Positions 21,590 to 31,990 of a stretch of 64,000 bases of DNA are shown piece by piece. Origin of the DNA: Phytophthora sp. 'mugwort'. Taxonomy: Eukaryota > Oomycota > Peronosporomycetes > Peronosporales > Peronosporaceae. The translations under genes were made by a program, and so were the position numbers. The notes below the pieces were generated by a model. The model saw only the letters and a list, made by a program, of their open reading frames with translations. It was not told the DNA's origin and did not search any database. The stretch is from the NCBI GenBank assembly GCA_033558025.1, contig JAUCEF010000007.1, positions 5,890,001 through 5,954,000 of the forward strand, read 5' to 3'. Every line of letters begins with the position of its first letter. The first letter of the stretch is position 1.

Positions 21590-21790
21590 CGACAAACGTA
21601 AGGCACGACCAAAATATATAATTACTGTACTACCTCTAGAAGTAGAGGAGAAGTTAGTTGCATGGATAAACGATCTCGCAAAGGAGGGCGAGCCCCTTAC
21701 AACAATGTTGCTAGAATTACAGGCTCAAGTTCTAGCTACAGAGTACGCCGTAGAAGCTTTTAAACTTCTTGGAGCTGGTCAACTGGTTTA
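21590..21790 (+). pseudogene. CENP-B-type helix-turn-helix fragment
   Basis: The frame reads ITVLPLEVEEKLVAWINDLA, then LTTMLLELQAQVLATE, the second helix-turn-helix of pogo/Tc5-type transposases. It lies outside the inverted repeats of the DDE_1 element at 22038, so it comes from a different insertion. Confidence 0.5.
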
Positions 21791-22224
21791 ATATCCCGCC
21801 ACAGACTATGAATGAGAGCTCGCACACGCCAGGGACACGATATCCCAGAAGATCTCGACAGATCGCGTGGGACGGCCTCTCCGAGTGAGGTTATGCTAGA
21901 GGCTACAGTAAGTGCTAGAGGAAATTTGTAGACGAACAGGATGTTGTGACTGCCGATCTGATCAGTTTACTTCAGCGCCAATATGTTCTTGACAGGAAGG
22001 TTGGTAGGGTTGAGTATGACGATGGAATGGATGCCTAATATAGACAACGACGGAGAAATCCGGCCGACACAAAAATCCGGAATTTTGATAGTAGTACCAC
22101 ATATGCTCCATATAAAAACTTATTCTTAGCCAATCCAATCGAGTGTTAAACTTGATTAGCCAACAATCTAAAATATATAATGAATGGTTAGGAAATAAAC
22201 CTTTGCCACACTGTCGCTTACATC

Positions 22225-22700
22225 TAAGTCTGCGATAAGAAGCGCACTAAGCGAAGCTACACAAAAAACCGAAAGCGAGAGGCGTTTTTTTACGCTGGCA
22301 GAGCGCGTTGGTATGAATGTTATGTCTAAACAGCTCATAATCGCTCAAAGTGCCATCCATGACTGGCGAAAACAGGCAGACGCCATTCGAAATTTCAAGG
22401 GCCACGCTTTATCGAAGACGTTAAAAGGTCAGGGGCGCAAGGTAATATTCCTGCGCCTTTGACCTTTTGACGTACACGAAGGACGTTAGCCGGGTTATTG
22501 AAGCTGTAATTTACCGTGTGATTTGATTTGTTATTACAGTATTTTCCTAATTTTCATGTTTTTGTCGTGTAGGTGCTATCAGCCGCAGGCATGATAAACA
22601 CACTTCATGTGAAAGATTTATCCAGTCTGGATGACTTACTATCTTAGAGGGAAGGAAGAAGGAGAGCTTGCGATCGAACATATAGTCCAGCGCCTTGCCA
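22225..22700 (+). pseudogene. DDE_1 transposase, N-terminal part
   Basis: The frame reads FFTLAERVGMNVMSKQLIIA, then QSAIHDWRKQADAIRNFKGH and KTLKGQGRK. This is a psq-type helix-turn-helix followed by the WRKQ..AI..FKG..SKTL.GQGRK segment common in oomycete DDE_1 transposases. A stop-rich stretch follows up to the Copia insertion at 22834. Confidence 0.65.
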
Positions 22701-22833
22701 ATTAATTGCGTTATATTATGCGTTTTACGTATTTTTGAAGAACTATAACTTGATATTATGTTATGCTACGTGGAGAAGCCAAAAATTCTCTTCCCCCAAA
22801 AAACCATGCTGCCAAAGGTCCTTTGAAGATCTC

Positions 22834-23178
22834 TATTGAGGGTTGCCGGGTTTTGGTACTGTGTTCCAGTAACCGGTTAACCCGAACCAGTACAACACGA
22901 CCCCGCGATGATTACAGTACGGTGTTTACGCAACCGATGATTAGACGAGTAGGATGATTGGACGAGTACGGGAGCGTTGATGATTAGACGCACCAAATGA
23001 TTGAATGCAGGACTGCATATCTATGTGGTAGACTAGGCAGTGTAAGCTCCGATAAATCAATCACTTTCGAATCTTCTTTCTTCAGCTCAAGTGGTCTTCA
23101 CTCCGGTCCTCGCACCAAGTGCAGAAACCCCCCACGCTCCGTCCAAGCTTCGCTTATCAAGATCGATACTATCTATCA
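22834..23178 (+). repeat. 5' LTR of Copia element
   Basis: It begins TATTGAGGGTTG directly after ATCTC and ends ATCTATCA before the primer-binding site. It is repeated at 27214-27555. Confidence 0.9.
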
Positions 23179-23190
23179 GGTTATGAGCCC
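23179..23190 (+). promoter_or_regulatory. Primer-binding site for a half-tRNA (initiator Met)
   Basis: GGTTATGAGCCC directly follows the 5' LTR. It is the complement of GGGCUCAUAACC, the anticodon stem-loop sequence of eukaryotic initiator tRNA-Met. Priming from a cleaved half of this tRNA is known for Drosophila copia and yeast Ty5. Overlap with the anticodon rather than the 3' acceptor end supports that mode here. Confidence 0.75.
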
Positions 23191-23197
23191 ATGCGCC

Positions 23198-26100
23198 ATG
23201 TCCTCTGCCCAAGATGTCTCGACCAAGGTCTCCATCGACAAGTTCAACGGAGACAACTACGCGACGTGGAACCGCTACATGCGTGGCCTGTTCCCCTGAC
23301 CAAGTCGGTGTGGCATGTCGTGAACAGGGAGATGGCGTCAAGCTTCACGAACACCTGGGCCAAGGAGACTACGTCAAGTCGAGCAACATCGCGTTTCGTC
23401 TGATGCTGCTCCACATGGACGCGGACTACCACCACGTGGTTGATGACTGCGAGGAATCGTGGGTCGCGTGGATGCGCTTGAAGACGCTGTTCAGTGGATC
23501 ACAGAAGGCTGGTCGTATCTACCTGAAGCGCCAGCTCTTCAGCATGGAGATGACAGAAGGCGGCAATATCTTGCAACATCGCAACGAATTCCTGAACATC
23601 AGCGCCAAGCTCAGCAGCATCGGCGCCAAGATGGAGGACGAGGACGTGGCGATCTGCTTGCTGCGCAGTCTCCCAAAGAGCTAAGAGAACGTCGTGCTGA
23701 ACGTGGAGATGAGCAATGCAGAGTTGCGGTCGCAAGATGTTGTGAAGGTGCTCACAAACGAGCAAATCAAGCGGCAAGGCGAGAAAACGGCGACGGTGAA
23801 GACTGAGAACACGGCCAAGGCGTTAACACTGACCGTGATCCTCGCCAATGCAAGTACTGCGGGAAAGTGGGGCTCGTCACTGACAAGTGCTGGACCAAGC
23901 AGAAGGACGAGAACCGAGGGCCAAGACACGGCGGCAACGGCCGTGGACGCGGTGCCAACAACATCCAGTGGAGAAACAATAGCGACGACTACGACTACGA
24001 TCGAGTGGCGTTCGCGGTTTCCCTGGAATGTGGAATTTCGACGGACAAGAATGTGTCCGGGATGTGGCGGTCGACAGCGGTGCCACGCACCATATGGCAA
24101 CGACAAGTCCAAGTTTGCCAATTTTACCGAGCGAAATGAAGGCGAACTTTCGGTGGCCAATGGCAACAAGGCTGCCATCAAGGGTGTGGGGACCATCTTG
24201 GAAAGAGTGGTCCTGCCCAACGGCGACGAGCGCGAGATCGAGATCAAGAACGCGCTTTACGTGCCAACTATGAGCAAGAATCTGCTTTCAGTGCCGCAGA
24301 TAAACAAGCATGGCAAGTTCCAAGTGATATTTGACGGCGCCGAGATGCACGTTTCGCGCAAGGACTCGAATCGAGTGGTGGCGACGGCGGATCTCGTGGA
24401 TGGGCATTACTGGCTTCGCACACCTCAGCGATCGGGAAATGCGGCGACAAGTGGAAAGACGGTCGATTTGCATGCGCGTATGGGTCACGTTCCAGTCGAG
24501 GTTCTTCGCAAGATGGTCGACACCAAGATGATTAAGGACGCGAAAGCACCCTCCAAGTCGAGTGGATTAAGTGTGTGTCGTGGCTGCCAACAAGGCAAAA
24601 TGGTCCAAAAACTATTCCCAAGCAACCTTGACAAGCGTCGTTACGACACGTTCGAGATGCTCCACTTCAACATCTGCGGACCCATGGAGAAAAATTCGCT
24701 TGGTGGCAGCAAGTATCTGCTACTGACCGTGGACAAAGCCATCGGATGCATGAAGGGTTTCTGTCTGCGTGCCAAGTCGGAGAGCGAAGACTGCATCAAG
24801 ACGTACATCATGAAGGTACAGACGCAGTTCGGCAAGAAGGTCAAGTTTGTGCGACACGACGGAGCTCGTGAGTTTGCGACCAACTCGCTCAAGGATTTCT
24901 ACGAAGACGAAGTCATCGGGCAGCAACCACGGTTCCGTACGCGCACCAGACCAACGGTACGGCAGAGCGGGCCATCCGAACTATTGTCACGATTGGCCGC
25001 AGCATGCTGCGTCACGCCAAGCTGGACAAGTATTTCTGGGCTGAGGCGGCGATGACGGTCATATATGTGAAGAACTGCCTGACGTCACCTAGGATCGAGC
25101 AGAATACTCCGTTAGAGATCGTCTACAAGCTCAAGTCGAGTGTGAAGCACATGCGTGTGTTCGGCTGCCGGACGTACATCCTGACTCCGAAGGAGAAGCG
25201 ACTCAAGTGGGATCCCGAGGCTGGCGCCGGATTGTTCCTAGGTTACGAAGAAGTGTCCAACACATATCGACTTTATGACATCGAGGCGGGGCAGGTGGGC
25301 ATCAGCCGCGATGTCAACTCCGATGAATCGACCTTTGGACTTCCACCACCGATTTCTGATGAAGATGTTTTTTTTTTAAGGCCTGGACCTCGACTCGCTC
25401 GACATCGACGATGATGGTCTGCGCCAGACGTAGTACAAACAGGCAGGGAAGCGCAAGAGCCGCCCGAGAGACGAAGATGAATCTACCAGAAGACCGCGCG
25501 CTATGTGTCACTGACCTGGACAGGAAGAAGCACGTGCGCCAAACGACTCCCCTTCGCACCGAGCAGACGCAGATGAAGAAGAAAAGTCTGGAGACCAAGA
25601 TGAAGAATCAACTCTCCCTGTGTTTTGGCGGGCAAGTGCCAACGCAATCAAAGCAGCTGTGGACTTATCGGAGCCGTCGACATTCCAAGAAGCGGTCAAC
25701 GGCCCGGACCAACTGCACTGGCGCAAGGCGATTCGTGCTGAGCTTAACTCGATGCGACTTCGTGGTGTATTTCGTGCTGCCAAGTTGCCCAGCGGACAAC
25801 GCGCCATCGGTACCAGGTGGTGTTCAAGATTAAGCGCAAAGCCGACGGATCAATCGAGAAGTACAAGGCGCGTCTCGTGGCCAAGGGTTTCAAGCAGAAG
25901 TACGGTATTGAGTACATGGAGACGTTCTCGCCCGTGGTCAAGAATGTGACGCTGCGCATGGTCATCGCGATCGCCAAGTACTTCAGCTGGCCCCTCGACC
26001 AACTTGATTTAGTGACTGCATTCCTATACGGGATAATGAAGAAGTTGATGTTCTGCGAGGTTCCTGAAGGTGTCGAGCTGGATGTGATTTCGACTGCTTG

Positions 26101-27206
26101 GAATCGCTTTACGATCTCAAGCAAGCGTCGGGGGTATGAAACGAGACCTTCGACGAATTCGTGTGCTCTATCGGCTTTCAAGTTTCGGCCTTCGACCCGT
26201 GCCTTTACATTAAGGTTGTCGATAGCCACTGTGTGCACGTGCTGGTCTACGTGGACGATGTATTGGTCACCGGAGGTTCACCCGAGCTGATCTCACGCAC
26301 GAAGAACGACCTCAAGAGACGCTTCCAAATGACGGACAGCGGCAAGTGTGTTCGTCCTTGGAATCGAGCTGGTGGACGGCCCAGACGGCAGCGTGACGAT
26401 CGGCCAGCGGCGTTATGTGGATGATATCCTGAAGCGTTTCGGTATGGACGAGTGCAAGGCTGTGGTGAATCCGGTAGACTTGAGCAACTCGACTGGTTCC
26501 AAGTGACGCAGCGACCAAGGTGAACGCTCCGTTTGGCGAAGTTGTTGATGCCCTCATGCACTTGATGACTGCTACTCGCCCGGATATCGCATACGCGGTG
26601 GGCTATGTGTCGCGCTGCATGGAGAACCCCCAAGTGGAACACTGGGTTGCGGTCAAGCGCATCTTCCGCTATCTGCAAGGCACCAAGACGCATGGAATCT
26701 GTTTCAAATCAGGCAACAAGATCGACTTTCGTGGGTATTCGGACGCGGACTGGGATGGCGACCTCGCGGACCGCAAGTCGACTTCCGGCTACACGTTCAT
26801 GCTGATGGGTGCGCTAGTGAGCTGGGGCAGCAAGAAGCAGTCAAGTGTATCGCTGTCTACAAGCGAGGCGGATACATCGCGCTCAGTCTGGCGATCCAAG
26901 AAGGCAAGTGGATCCATCGCCTGCTATCCGAGATTTTGGCGGCTGCCAACGAGACTGGACCCCGAGCTCAAGATCCGCGAAGACAACCAGTCGTGCATCA
27001 AGATGACGAAGAACCCAGTGAATCATGGTCGCAAGCACATCGACATCAAGTACCATCACATCCGTGATGAGGTCAAGCGCGGCGAAGTGAAGCTGGAGTA
27101 CTGCGAGACTTCTATCATGCTGGCGGACATCATGACCAAGGCGCTGCCAGGACCGCGCCACATGGATCTGACGGCGTCCCTCGGCATCCACGTGTGTTCG
27201 CATTGA
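23198..27206 (+). pseudogene. Copia Gag-Pol polyprotein, frameshifted
   Basis: Starts at ATG 23198 ([20 protein letters not shown]). Gag continues in a second frame ([14 protein letters not shown]) to a stop at 23682-23684. A knuckle CKYCGKVG with later Cys follows in a third frame. Protease motif: VDSGATHHM. Integrase: LHARMGH and CRGCQQGK form the HHCC finger; the core has HFNICGPM where HxDICGPM is expected, so the first catalytic Asp reads Asn; RHDGAREF supplies the second Asp. Reverse transcriptase: KARLVAKGFKQKYGIEYMET and LVYVDDVLVTGG. RNase H: YSDADWDGDLADRKSTSGY and DIKYHHIRDEV. Ends at 27206. Several frameshifts and the integrase change make it inactive. Confidence 0.88.
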
Positions 27207-27213
27207 GGGGGCG

Positions 27214-27555
27214 TATTGAGGGTTGACGGGTTTTGATAGTGTGTACCAGTAACCGGTTATCCCGAACCGGTCCAACACGATCCCGCGATGATTACGGTAC
27301 GTTATTTACGCAACCGATGATTAGAGGAGTAGGATGATTGGACGAGTGCGGAGTGCTGGTGATGGACCCACCAAATGATTGGATGCAAGGCTACATATCT
27401 ATGTGGTAGCCTAAGTAGTGTAAGCTCCGATAAATGAATCGCTTTCGAATCTTCCTTCTTCATCTCAAGTGGTCTTCACTCCGGTCCTCGCACTAAGTGC
27501 AGAACTCCCCACGCTCCGTCCAAGCTTCGCTTATCAAGATCCATACCATCTATCA
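27214..27555 (+). repeat. 3' LTR of Copia element
   Basis: This is the second copy of 22834-23178. It is preceded by the purine run ATTGAGGGGGCG (27202-27213), a likely polypurine tract. Confidence 0.9.
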
Positions 27556-27560
27556 ATCTC

Positions 27561-28310
27561 GAAGAGATACGATGTCAGTTGCGCTGGACTTTGGGCCCAA
27601 TACGGGGAATATGAGGGAGGTGGAGTTTAAATGTGGACGAAACAGCCTTCCACTGGTTGACGTGCCTCCGATTAAGGCGGCTGGAAAAGGCAGAAAGGAT
27701 TCTGCCATATTGTGTGCGAACAAGCACGCAGGCCGCATGACTGCAGTTCTGACAGTTCGCGATGGCGTACAAGTTTCGTCTTTGTGTCTTACTAATTTTG
27801 ATGTATGCTTAAATCGATCTTGTGTTTTTAGGAATGAAAATTCCGTTTCTCTTCATTATCCGCGGCATTCCGGGTGGACGTAGCAAAATGAGCTCGACCA
27901 GTACCCCGACGACCACTTCTACGCTGTCCAAGATAATGCGTGGATGGACAGTGCGGTGTGGAAGTTCTACGTTTTTAAAGTTTGAAATAGATGCATCCGC
28001 TGTCCTTCTTGTAGACAACTTTGAGTGTCACGCGTCGGAAGAAGGACAGCGGCTCGTGGCCGAAGAAGTCAATGCTACAGTGATCCCATTACCACTAAAC
28101 AGCACTGATGTTTGCGAACCGCTTGATATGGGAGCCACACAAAGCTAAAATTTAAAACAGCGCTAGTACTGTAGACAAACTGGAGGCAGCGCTAAGGAGA
28201 AGCGCCTTCGCACGATATAAGTAACTATTGTTGCTTGGGGAACCATGAAGATGGAGACTGTAATTCGTGGCTTCACGAAGGCTGTTCCTAAGAGTACGGA
28301 GATAACAATT
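27561..28310 (+). pseudogene. DDE_1 transposase, C-terminal part
   Basis: Pieces right of the Copia element include HAGRMTAVLTVRDG, PFLFIIRGIPGG, LLVDNFECHASEEGQRLVAE and VIPLPLNSTDVCEPLDMG. They correspond to the DDE_1 core order RMTVxLTV - P.xIxxG - LxLDN...H - LPPNxTxxxQPLDxG. The Asp of LVDNF and of PLD are present. Frame changes near 27800 and stops after 28147 make it a pseudogene. It completes the N-terminal part at 22225. Confidence 0.75.
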
Positions 28311-28461
28311 TGAAATGCATAACCTTTTCTGGTCAAACATGTTTTTTGTACTTTCCATTACCTTTTTGACAAATCAAATCGGTGCCAGCTTTTTGTGTCG
28401 GGACCAGCGCATTTATTTTTTGTATGGAGGTGGCGCCGGATTTCTCTGTCGTTGTCTGTGA

Positions 28462-28791
28462 TAGGACGACCCCTTAATAAAATATCGTACTTTGTTGGTT
28501 GTGCTACGGTACCTCTGCATCCAACTGTACATAGATTTTGGTAGTGGATTTACCTTGTTTAAATTAATATTTGTAATAAAAATCGAAATTAGGTTATAAA
28601 AATAAAAAATATTATATTTGTTTATACCTTCTCTAAACGAAAGTTAACCGAAGAAACAAAAAATCGGTTTTAATTTTGTTACTTCAGTGTGCTAATATTT
28701 GCACCGATAAACCCGTGCTCTCACTTAGTGGGTGAATCGTCCCAATAAAACACAAAACCAATTTTAATCCGATTTCAGAACGCTGAAGAGG
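28462..28791. other. AT-rich spacer between transposon block and gene island
   Basis: The stretch is AT-rich with no reading frame of note. It is probably the upstream region of the gene at 28792. The sequence AATCCGATTTCAG|AACG at 28767-28783 could be a 3' splice site of a 5' UTR intron. Confidence 0.4.
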
Positions 28792-29232
28792 ATGATGGGG
28801 CTCTTGGCCAAGACGCCGGCGATGCTGTCGCTCAATGGGCAGCCGCAGATGACGCTGTGCGAAGGAAAGGAGGGCAACGTGGAGCAGAAGCAGTACGCGG
28901 ATCCCGCGGTCTCGGTGGGCGAGCCGACGCTGGAGCTCATGAAGCTGCTGGGGTCACTGGTGCGTTTGCGTATCTCGGACGGCCGCGTGGTTGTGGGCCG
29001 TTTCCACTGCTTCGACAAGCACCAGAACGTGATCCTCAAGGATGCGCGGGAGTTCGCTCCCACTCGCGTCGGTATCGGACGGAATAACAAGGACAAGGTG
29101 GAGGCTGAGGCGCGCGATCAGGAGGAGGAGACGCGCTTCGCCGGCGTCCTGCTACCTCCGGGTAGCCGCTCGCTAGGCATGACGCTCGTACCAGGCAAGC
29201 ACATTGTGTACATGAAGGTGCAGTGCTGCTGA
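28792..29232 (+). CDS. NAA38: NatC auxiliary subunit NAA38-like Sm protein
   Basis: A 146-residue protein with one Sm fold. Sm1 is visible as LGSLVRLRISDGRVVVGRF, then CFDKHQNVILKDAREF; Sm2 as RSLGMTLVPGKHIVYMKVQ. The DGR..VG.F.C.D...N.IL...EF pattern and the PG.HIV ending are those of LSMD1/NAA38 rather than of a core spliceosomal Sm protein. NAA38 is the small accessory subunit of the NatC N-terminal acetyltransferase, acting at the ribosome with NAA30 and NAA35. A charged insert (KDKVEAEARDQEEE) separates the two Sm motifs. Residues 1-45 before the fold are not typical. The ATG at 28792 is followed at once by a second ATG; an upstream exon cannot be excluded. Confidence 0.8.
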   Translation: MMGLLAKTPAMLSLNGQPQMTLCEGKEGNVEQKQYADPAVSVGEPTLELMKLLGSLVRLRISDGRVVVGRFHCFDKHQNVILKDAREFAPTRVGIGRNNKDKVEAEARDQEEETRFAGVLLPPGSRSLGMTLVPGKHIVYMKVQCC

Positions 29233-29286
29233 GGATGTAGATAGTAGAGTAAGAATAGTTCTAGAAATGGGATGCACTTGGGTCTT

Positions 29287-31853
29287 TCATAGTCGGTTGT
29301 CCTCCAGCAGCTGAGCTTCCTTCTCGTCGATGAACGTGTCCACGTTGGTGATCATCTCTTCGACCAGAAGACACACTGCGGTGACGTCTCCTTTCGAGTT
29401 ATCAGCCTGTGGTAACTTCTTCTGAGGGCGCAGAATGAACTCGGTGAAGTGGTGCGCAAGTCTTGCTGCGTCCATCCCGTTCTTGGACGAGTACACGTTG
29501 ACGTCATTCAGGTGGAAGAGCAGGCAAGCCAGCATGGTACTACATTACCGATAAGGACAGAGGTTAGTATCAGTCATTGCAGCGTGTATTGCAGTGAAGA
29601 AAGACGGACAGATTCTTCTTGGGCAGAGCTTCAAGCAGTGCGCGGAGATTCCGACGTAGATCGAAGGGCGCAGACTGCGCTTCACGCGCTAACGCGACGA
29701 AGTCGTCGTACATTGGGAAGGGAATCAGAGGTTGCTCGAGCTGCTTCAGCCACAGTCGTACAACCGCACCGGCGGTAATGGCATCCAGAAGTTCTTCGAG
29801 CTCATCTTTGGTTGGTTTGCGGGCCACGGACTCACCAGCAAATTCATTCAGGAATTTCAGAGCAGCCTGGACGACAACAGGAACAGAAACATTCTTAGCC
29901 GGGCAACGGAGGACAAAGCTGCTAGTCGAAACATGTAATTCTTACTTTCAGCTTTGTGGCGTCCGGCTCGACTTCGTAGAACTTTTCGGTCTCGATACCT
30001 GGTGTCGAGTCAAAAATGAAGTTGATGGCGTAGATGACAGCTTTGGGTACAAGTTCTCCAAGCCCAAGCAACACCGACGACTCTTTATCCAGAGCGCTAG
30101 ACCGCTGTCGTGCTACGGTTCGAGGCTTTTTCGCTCTGCCACTTGCATTCGTGGCTGACGTAGCGCCGGTACTTTCATCTTGAGAGTCGACGTCAGGCCG
30201 GGGGCTGTTGGCACTCCGCGTAAGCAGCGAGTCTAGCATATTCACCCACGCCACGGTGACTTGCGGTGAGTCAGCAACGAGGCTGTAGACCCGAGATCGC
30301 GGAGTGCCGCTCTTTTCTTGCTTGGCTGGAGTAGAAGCCGTCGCCTTCTCACTGTTCGCGTTTGTGCCGACGTTGTTGCTACTGTTCGCGTTCTCTTCGT
30401 CCGACGAAACATAGTCGTCCGCATAGTGCGTGCCCCAGCTATTGCGGCACGTGATGTCAAAGCGGCAACCCTTGTACTTGGGGTGGCTCAGCTTGCCAAT
30501 GCGTTGGATCAGCCGCAACGAAATTGAACCGATCTCGCCGAGCGGAATGGCCCCCCATGCAGACTGGACGACGTCGGCGTAGTACCGCACCTCGTTCGAC
30601 CGCGCGTACAGCACGAAGTAGCGCGAGTTCCATTTCTTGAGTCCCTTTATCCCGCGTCGTTGCTTCTGTCGGAGCCATCCTTCTAGTAGCACCCCGCTAC
30701 CAAGCCTACCAGGAAACGCCCCTGGTACTTTGCGAAGACCAGGACTTAGAACCTCGTCGTTGTTGCTAATTGCTAGTCTGGGAGATACGCTGTACTCGGA
30801 GCCGCTAGCAGAGTGTTTCAGTCGGTCTGTACGGCGGTTTATAATGATAGGAGGGACATTTCCACCACCTCCTGTCAGCACCTCTGTGGGTCGCCCCCTT
30901 GCAACAGTACTGATGGCAGTCGGGGGTTCTGACATTGAGTGTTCCGAACCTGAAGGTGTGTCCCGCTTTACTTTACTAACTGCGGGGCTACTGGCGCCAG
31001 GTGGCTCTGGAGCTCCAGCCCAAAAACCTTTCCTCTTCCCACCGAACGGCGACATCGATCTTGTCTTTGTCATAAGCTTCAGTACGTTTGTCTTCTTCTT
31101 TGCGGCGTCACGTGCGGTCGGAGGCTCAGGAGTTGGAACCTCCTTTCCACAATCATCAGACTCGTTTTCCCCGGTGCTCACTCTTTCTTTGCGATCGGTC
31201 AGTCGTTTGAGTTTAGCTCGCACTTTCGTCACAGGTATCGGCGCTGGCTCTTCGTTTTTCTTCCCAGGCAGCTTCATAACGGAGCCGGCAATGTACGCGT
31301 CTAGATCCGAGTCTTCCTCCTCATCCTCGGCACTCTTTATCACGCTCTTCTTGGCGCTCTCCTTCTTCGCAGGCTTCTTCTTGGTCACCTGGTCTTCCTC
31401 CTCTTCGTCCGAGTCGCTGTACCATTTCCTCCCAGCGCTTTTCTTAGTCGACGATGCAGTACGACTACTCTGACTCCTGGCCAGCGATCCAAACGTCTTC
31501 TTCTTGAATTTCTCCAGCTTCTTCTTCGTCTCTTCCTCCTTCTTCTTGCTCTCCACCACCGCCTCGTTCTTCTTCGTGTCGCTGTGTCCACTCTCTATCC
31601 TCCGAGATTTTGTTGGTGCACTGCGAGGGATGACAGCCCCGCCTCCTTCCGACGCACTTGAAGATCGCAGTGAGCTGTCGTTCGAGCGACTGGGCGCCGT
31701 CTTCTTCACTGCGTTGCGCCGTACGTCACCGCCCAAAGGAGACCCGTCGTCCGAGCTGTCGCTCAGCATCTCACCCACGCGCTCGTCACCGCCCCCTTTA
31801 GCGGTAGCAGCGCCATCGCCGCGACGGAAGCGCGAGCCGAACGCAGTCGCCAT
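29287..31853 (-). CDS. PH-RhoGAP domain protein, arginine finger replaced
   Basis: Three coding exons are joined by GT-AG introns at 29945-29867 (79 nt) and 29609-29540 (70 nt, with a good ACTAAC branch site). The N-terminal half is low complexity, rich in S, K and E. A PH domain follows (LLEGWLRQKQRRGIKGLKKW through VTVAWVNMLDSLL). The C-terminus is a RhoGAP fold: VPKAVIYAINFIFDS, then LWLKQLEQPLIPFP, then LPKKNLTMLACLLFHLNDV across the second intron, and NGMDAARLAHHFTEFILRP. The arginine-finger loop, usually G(I/L)(F/Y)R, reads EKFYEVEPD, so the catalytic Arg is Glu, and the partner Lys in LLK reads VVR. GAP activity is therefore doubtful; it may be a binding or scaffold domain. ATG 31853 is preferred over 31922 because an initiator-like GATCACTTTTATTT lies between them. 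Confidence 0.82.
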
Positions 31854-31990
31854 CAGAATCAGATCTTGAAGTGCCGGAAATAAAAGTGATCGGCCGTTTA
31901 GAGTGAGTTTCAGGGGGTTCATTCTCGACCACCAAAACGGCTACAACTTCAACCTGTTGTTGGATGGTTAGTTGTATTAGCTTACTACGC

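Larger units (their letters stand above)
22834..27555 (+). mobile_element. Copia LTR retrotransposon
   Basis: The element is bounded by two LTRs of about 345 and 342 bases and flanked by the 5-base target duplication ATCTC (22829-22833 and 27556-27560). Domain order is gag, CCHC knuckle, protease, integrase, reverse transcriptase, RNase H, which is Copia order. By eye the LTRs agree at roughly nine bases in ten, so the insertion is not recent. The polyprotein is broken by several frameshifts. Confidence 0.92.
22038..28461 (+). mobile_element. DDE_1 (pogo-like) transposon split by a Copia element
   Basis: The left end (TAGACAACGACGGAGAAATC after 22040) is mirrored at the right end, 28436-28461, and TA dinucleotides fit at 22036-22037 and 28462-28463. 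The left arm continues with CCGGCCGACACAAAAATC; the right arm shows GACACAAAAAG after an insertion. Removing the Copia element and its duplicated target leaves about 1.7 kb, a usual size for this family. N- and C-terminal transposase parts lie on the two sides of the Copia element in the same orientation. Confidence 0.75.

Noticed and set aside
30637..31473. Large plus-strand frame of 278 codons
   Set aside because: It is the complement of the Ser/Lys/Glu-rich coding exon of the PH-RhoGAP gene, so low-complexity antisense.
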